Of a stretch of DNA of 11,725 nt, positions 7,697 through 11,725 are shown piece by piece. The notes under the pieces are model-generated. The model made no database searches. It was given only the letters and a program-made list of their open reading frames with translations, and was not told the origin of the DNA. This DNA comes from CBCYMI01 sp965183855 (GTDB lineage: Bacteria; Pseudomonadota; Alphaproteobacteria; Caulobacterales; Maricaulaceae), in assembly GCA_965183855.1 (NCBI GenBank), contig CBCYMI010000033.1:1-11725 (forward strand), read 5' to 3'. The translations under genes and the position numbers were made by a program. The stretch's first letter is position 1. The number at the start of each line of letters is the position of its first letter.

Positions 7697-8454
7697 TAAA
7701 TAAATGATGATAATCCAAAAATAAGAATATCATATTCCTAACATAAGGATATTATATTTAATTTTAACATTATTTTCCATTAAAATTAGAAATTTACTAA
7801 AGCGCAATTTTTGAATTATAAATGCCTGTAAATTACAGTTATGATATGATACTATTATTTCTAAAGTATAAATAAATATATAAAGTATAAATAAATATAT
7901 ATTGAGTAATTTTGAAATTTAATGTTTTGGGGTTTATATTAAGTCCGAGAGCATTTTATATGATTTGTAATTTAATAAATTCAAAGTGTGGTTACTTAAC
8001 CCTTAACTGCTTTACAATCAATATGGTTTTAGGTTTTTTGTTTGATTTTTTAAATAGAAGATGCCATCGCACAATAGGTTTTGCTTTAAAGAAAACACCT
8101 TGTTAAATATAAGAATTTAAGCGATTTTATATCATTCTATTATTCTTTTTAATGAAAGATAAACGAGTTTTAGGCTTTAAGTATAAATCAGAATATTTTT
8201 GTTTTATTTATAAAATATAGTATATAAAACACATCTTTAATCTGATACCCTAGATTCAGATTTTGAAACTTGTTTTTTAAAACCAACAGAAATTTTAATG
8301 TATAAAATCTATAAACCTATAATTTTATTTAAAGTCTGATTTAAGTATCTGTATTTTTATAAATATTATTAATCATAGAAAAGAGTATCGATATAAATCT
8401 AATACACTTTATTGTATCAGGGCATTCTATTTTATTTTTTTGGAATAACTCAAT
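7697..8454. other. Long AT-rich intergenic region
   Basis: These 758 bases hold no recognised gene. A 64-codon plus-strand frame at 7912-8106 begins with TTG, lacks a ribosome site, has Cys/Phe/Leu-rich low-information text and is probably chance. The stretch contains the tandem repeat at 7863-7900. It also contains a small inverted repeat (ATACA at 8402-8406, TGTAT at 8413-8417) about 40 bases before the MFS start that could be an operator or a coincidence. Confidence 0.4.
7863..7900. repeat. Perfect 19-bp tandem repeat, two copies
   Basis: AAAGTATAAATAAATATAT occurs at 7863-7881 and again at 7882-7900 without a mismatch. It is intergenic, about 220 bases past the transposase relic, and suggests a recent slippage duplication. 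Confidence 0.9.
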
Positions 8455-9646
8455 ATGAAAATCAGTAAAAGACCAGATGGTATGATCAGAGTTGCTTTTC
8501 TGTTTATGATTTTTTATTCAGGATTTGGTCTTGCAATGCCTTATATATCCTTATGGTTTGAGTCTAAAAATTTGACTTCAAAAGATATTGGTTTTGCATG
8601 GTCTGCATTTATGATAGCAAGAACAATAGGTGCTTTTTTATGGTCATTTTGGGCAGACAGGCTTTTGAATCTGAAAAAACCCTTATTTTATTCTGCTGTG
8701 GGTTCAATTATAATTTATTGTCTGTTAATGGTAGATGTTTCTTCTATGTTCATTATTATTCTATGGGGCGTTTGTGGTCTTTTTTACCCAGTTAAAGTTC
8801 CTTTGATTGATTCTTTAGCATCTCAAATATCTCAAAAACAAACATCTTGGTCTTTTGGTGTTATCAGAAGTCTTGGATCGGTTACTTTTTTAATTGCAAA
8901 TATTTTAGGTGGATTGATCATATCTCGATTTAATATTGCCGTTATTTTGCCTGTTATGATGATGATTGTTATTCTGACCTTATTCAATATTTTTATGATA
9001 CCAGATCAGTGTTATGTATTGGAAAAACATGATCATAAGCAAAAAACATCATTTAAAACAAATGTTAAGTTATATTTTAAAATCAGAAACATTTCTATTT
9101 ATGATTGTTATTTCTGTTTTATTGCAAAGTGCACATGGATTTTATTATTCGATGAGTAGTATTGCCTGGTCTCATCAGAATCTAACAAGCATGATGATTG
9201 GTATTTTATGGGGGGTAGGAGTAAGTGCAGAGATTGTCTTTTTTTTCTTTTCTGACTTTATTATAAAAAAACTGGGGATTTTAAGGCTTATTATCCTAAG
9301 TGGTATTGCTTCTATTATTCGCTGGACAGGGCTTGCTTATGTAACAGATCCTGTTCTTTTAATTCCGTTACAAATTCTTCATGCTTTTACGTTTTCCGCA
9401 TCCTATATTGTTTTTATCCATTATGTTCGTCAGTATATTCCAAAATATTATCAAACCACAGCTTTTGGTTTGAATATCGCATTATCAAATGGTCTTGCAT
9501 TATCTTTATCAACAGCATTCTCAGGCGTGTTATATACGCATTATGGTCGTCTTGGCTATTTATTAATGTCTTTTATCGGAGGCGTTAGTCTTATTTTTTC
9601 GGGTTATTTATTAAATAAGCGCGGTCTAAATCAACCATTAACATAA
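8455..9646 (+). pseudogene. MFS permease, HcaT/MFS_1-like, one +1 frameshift
   Basis: This is a major facilitator permease of the inner membrane. The N-terminus (IRVAFLFMIFYSGFGLAMPY...LWFE..NLTSKDIGFAWSAFMIARTIGAFLWSFWADRL) matches the pattern of the 3-phenylpropionate/nucleoside-symporter-like MFS group, with the helix 2-3 loop FWADRL in place of the usual G..sDR. The first frame runs to 9159 but loses sense near 9080. Removing one A from AAAA at 9079-9082 joins KTNVKLYFK to SETFLFMIVISVLLQSAHGF and the second half, which ends NKRGLNQPLT at 9646. The restored length is about 396 residues with a likely 12 helices, normal for the family. The ribosome site (GGAATAA) is weak. Substrate is unknown. 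It is convergent with the coiled-coil gene. Confidence 0.85.
9504..9577 (+). repeat. Source copy of duplicated MFS 3' segment
   Basis: These 74 bases inside the MFS gene recur at 9708-9781 with three mismatches. Weaker similarity, with small indels, extends upstream to 9449 (TATCAAACCACA is shared with 9655-9666). In this copy the bases encode helix text around LSLSTAFSGVLYTHYGRLGY. Confidence 0.9.
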
Positions 9647-9654
9647 TTTCTGTT

Positions 9655-9781
9655 TATCAAACCACAAGGCTTAGCTTGAGCAAATGGTCTTGTTGCATGA
9701 GATCTTTCTTTATCAACAGCATTCTCAGGCGTGTTATCTACGCATTATGGTCGTCTTGGCTATTTATTACTGTTTTTTATC
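9655..9781 (+). repeat. Second, partial copy of the MFS 3' end
   Basis: Starting nine bases after the MFS stop, this stretch copies MFS bases 9449-9577. Bases 9708-9781 match 71 of 74, while 9655-9707 is much more diverged and about two bases shorter. The copy is not translated in the MFS frame. Its right end overlaps the last codons and stop of the convergent coiled-coil gene. It could be a local duplication or the tail of a lost tandem MFS paralogue. Confidence 0.85.
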
Positions 9782-11403
9782 AATAGATTTAAAAATTTCC
9801 TTCCAACTTTTTGTAAGCGTTGGAATTGAATCTTGATTTTTGGAAGCAGGGTTTGTCTCAGAGTTAATCTGATTTTTCTGTTGTTTTTCAACCGGGCTGT
9901 TTTCTTGGTCAGAAGGAGGTTTTTCTATTTCTGTTTTTTTTATTGGGAATTTTTGGATTTGAATGCTCAGTCAGGGGAGGGATTTTTTCAAGCCATGCTA
10001 ATGTATCAAGTTTTTCTGCTGTTTCAGGAGGGAGTAAAATACTCGTTTGTTTTTGAATTTTTGCTGTAACCCTGTCTTGATTTTTAAATTTGATTTGGTT
10101 CTTTGCAGAAATATTTGTTAGAAGTTCCAGATTGGGAGATTCATTTTCCTGTTGATCTTGATTTGTATTCAACGCCTTTTGATTTTGAGCTGAATTTTCC
10201 TCTAATTGATTAGTTTGTTTTGTAAGGATGGTTGAAATAACATCTGTTTCTTCATGAACAATTTGAACAGCTTGAACAAGATTTTTTAAAGTTTTTCTCA
10301 TTGCTTCATCGAATTTTTGTAATTCAAACGTTGCTTGTCTTCCTGTTTCATTAATCATTTGGCGTATTTCAGAGGAATGATCAGAAATAGATTTTAGTTT
10401 TTTAATTTGATGGTCATTCATCGTATAGGATAATTTTGTTTGGTTTTCCAAATGTTGATAAACCGTATTTGTACGTTCCATATAATATTTAATTATTTTA
10501 ACAAGCTCATCTCCGGTATGTTTCGTTTTTTTCCTTAAGCTCAGATAAATAATCATTGATAGATAATTGATATTCATCTGATAGAGTTTTGAAATAGGAA
10601 TGATCCTGTTTAATTTGGTTCTGAGTATTTTTAAAACTATTTTCATATGTTTTTAATTGATCCATATAGGAGTCTAGCTGGTGTTCATTATTTTGAAGGG
10701 TTCCGTTGAAATACTCACCTTTTCCTTTTGCAGAATCAAAACCTGTTTCAAGCTTTTTAAGAGTTTGATCAAAACGCATTTCAAACTTTTTTGTTCCATG
10801 ATGAATTTCTGCTATCAAATCAGACAGAGATTCTCTGGAAGTTTCAATCGTTTGATAACTCTTTGAAGTTTGATAGGCAACAGATTCGGTTGTTTTATCA
10901 ATATCATCAACCTGTTGTTTAACCTGTTGTTTCATTTTTACCAAATGCTCATGACCTGTTTTAATTGCCTGATTGAGTTTATTGATTTCAGACTGAATGG
11001 TTTTAGAAAGTGTTTTCGTGTGATGTTCATATTCCTTATTTGGGCTGGTTATTTTTTTTAGATTTTCCAAAAGTTCAGAATTAATTTTTTTTGTTTGTAC
11101 AATTTCCGATAATAATTTTATAGAAAAAAGAATAAGAATTAATGGAAGAAATACAATAAAGCTTGTTTTAATAATATAATCTGGATTGTTTATAAGCAGA
11201 TTTATTGGAGGGATGGTTGAATAAATATAATATACTGTAAAAATTGTCCAAATGGATAATAAGCCAATGGAAACAGGTAGAAAAATGGGCTGTGAAGATT
11301 TGTTTTTTTGATGTGCTAAAGATATTGTATTCGTTTCAGAAAGAGGTGTTTTTTGAATTTGATTTAATCTGATAATTTTTTTGGATTTTGTGTTGTTTGA
11401 CAT
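9767..11403 (-). pseudogene. Membrane-anchored coiled-coil protein, two +1 frameshifts
   Basis: I do not recognise the family. The chosen start is MSNNTKSKK at 11403, because GGGT lies about seven bases before it; an upstream TTG at 11448 lacks such a site. Residues about 40-63 (FLPVSIGLLSIWTIFTVYYI) and 77-99 (IIKTSFIVFLPLILILFSI) are membrane helices. About 320 residues of Gln/Lys/Glu/Ser-rich coiled coil follow, then a Lys/Asn/Pro/Gln-rich tail. The frame changes in T7 at 10526-10532 (SELKEK continues as TKHTGDELVKII). A second change lies in T8 at 9934-9941: removing one base replaces the short tail NRNRKTSF with about 55 more residues (TEIEKPPSDQENSPVEKQQK...), ending SWKEIFKSIDKKQ at a TAA (9769-9767). 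Restored length is about 544 residues. The form suggests an envelope structural or tethering role, which is only inference. Confidence 0.75.
9801..9825. repeat. Inverted repeat in the coiled-coil gene's 3' end
   Basis: TTCCAAC (9801-9807) and GTTGGAA (9819-9825) form a seven-base-pair stem with an 11-base loop. It lies within the restored C-terminal codons (PTLTKSW) and beyond the MFS stop, so it might act on the MFS transcript. No T-run follows directly, so terminator function is doubtful. Confidence 0.3.
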
Positions 11404-11448
11404 TATGATTACCCTTTTGTCAGGAAAAACATGCTTAAAGACTTGCAA

Positions 11449-11725
11449 TCAAAGCAAACCTAGCTGATATTCTAGCATAATTTTTAATCGTGAACTAGAA
11501 ATTTATGTCATTTTTTGCTATGAGACAATAATTTTTTGCTATGAGACAATAATTCTCATTTTTTAAATAATATAATATTTTGATAGATAAATTTTTATAT
11601 TGGACATTCCAGTAAATTCATGGCATACTATGGATCTATCTTTGAGAAGAATAATCTAAAGATAAAAAGAGTAATAAATATAGACAATATATGATAAAAC
11701 TCATATAGAGTATATGATACTAGCT
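11449..11725. other. Upstream region of the coiled-coil gene
   Basis: Apart from the 21-bp tandem repeat, this AT-rich stretch holds no gene that I can support on either strand. It runs off the window edge, so a gene could begin just outside. Confidence 0.4.
11510..11551. repeat. Perfect 21-bp tandem repeat upstream of the coiled-coil gene
   Basis: ATTTTTTGCTATGAGACAAT plus A occurs at 11510-11530 and again at 11531-11551 without a mismatch. ATTCTCATTTTTT follows as a rough partial continuation. It lies about 107 bases upstream of the minus-strand start at 11403. A 21-base period is two helical turns, so two regulator sites on the same face are possible; a slippage duplication is the simpler explanation. 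Confidence 0.9.

Noticed and set aside
7912..8106. 64-codon plus-strand open frame
   Set aside because: It starts with TTG without a ribosome site and has a Cys/Phe/Leu-rich composition. Nothing supports it as a gene.
10681..11061. Plus-strand open frames inside the coiled-coil gene
   Set aside because: They are antisense shadows of the coiled-coil repeats and contain only Phe/Cys/Leu-rich text.
7863..11551. Tandem repeats as a CRISPR array or iteron origin
   Set aside because: Each has only two abutting copies without spacers, the sequences are unrelated to one another, and no cas or replication-initiator gene is nearby.

Overview
The window is very AT-rich (my impression by eye is roughly 25-30% GC) and looks like a piece of a host-associated or genome-reducing proteobacterium. 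The grounds are Shine-Dalgarno sites, a GLO1-type glyoxalase, a LeuT-fold sodium symporter, an HcaT-like MFS permease, a lipoprotein and many broken genes. An Acetobacteraceae-like alphaproteobacterium is a guess from the general look of the proteins. Nothing in the sequence proves it. No tRNA, rRNA or CRISPR array was seen.

Layout: 2-745 (+) is the 3' part of an M.HaeIII-like cytosine-5 methyltransferase with an in-frame TGA. 746-1162 holds no recognisable gene. 1163-1681 (+) is an intact glyoxalase I. 1886-1917 is a hairpin that hides a perfect Shine-Dalgarno. 1977-2171 (+) is a small unknown protein. About 2340-2570 is a decayed unknown coding remnant. 2648-3083 (+) is an unknown small membrane protein with one frameshift, followed by an intrinsic terminator. 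3324-3945 (+) is an RDD-family membrane protein with one frameshift. 3946-4495 holds only a weak coding remnant. 4496-5854 (+) is a sodium:neurotransmitter symporter family (NSS) gene broken at five or six places. 6035-6683 (+) is a lipoprotein with one frameshift, behind an extended -10 promoter. About 6951-7641 (-) is a heavily decayed IS1595/IS1016-type transposase. 7700-8454 is AT-rich with a 19-bp tandem repeat. 8455-9646 (+) is an MFS permease with one frameshift. 9767-11403 (-) is a long membrane-anchored coiled-coil protein with two frameshifts, convergent with the MFS gene. A 21-bp tandem repeat lies upstream of its start.

The dominant signal is the form of the damage. Outside the transposase relic, the methyltransferase stop and the two unassigned remnants (about 2340-2570 and 4143-4277), the broken genes are well preserved, and reading resumes after removing one extra base. 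I count ten such +1 events, most in A, T or G runs, against at most one -1 event. That bias suggests either insertion-type sequencing errors left in the assembly or a real slippage process. Raw reads would separate the two.

The genes do not form a clear pathway. Three are membrane proteins of transport type (NSS, MFS, RDD), two are envelope proteins of unknown role (lipoprotein, coiled-coil), one detoxifies methylglyoxal, and the rest are mobile or defence relics. A second structural oddity is a duplicated piece of the MFS 3' end (9504-9577 copied at 9708-9781), which now supplies the last codons and the stop of the convergent coiled-coil gene.
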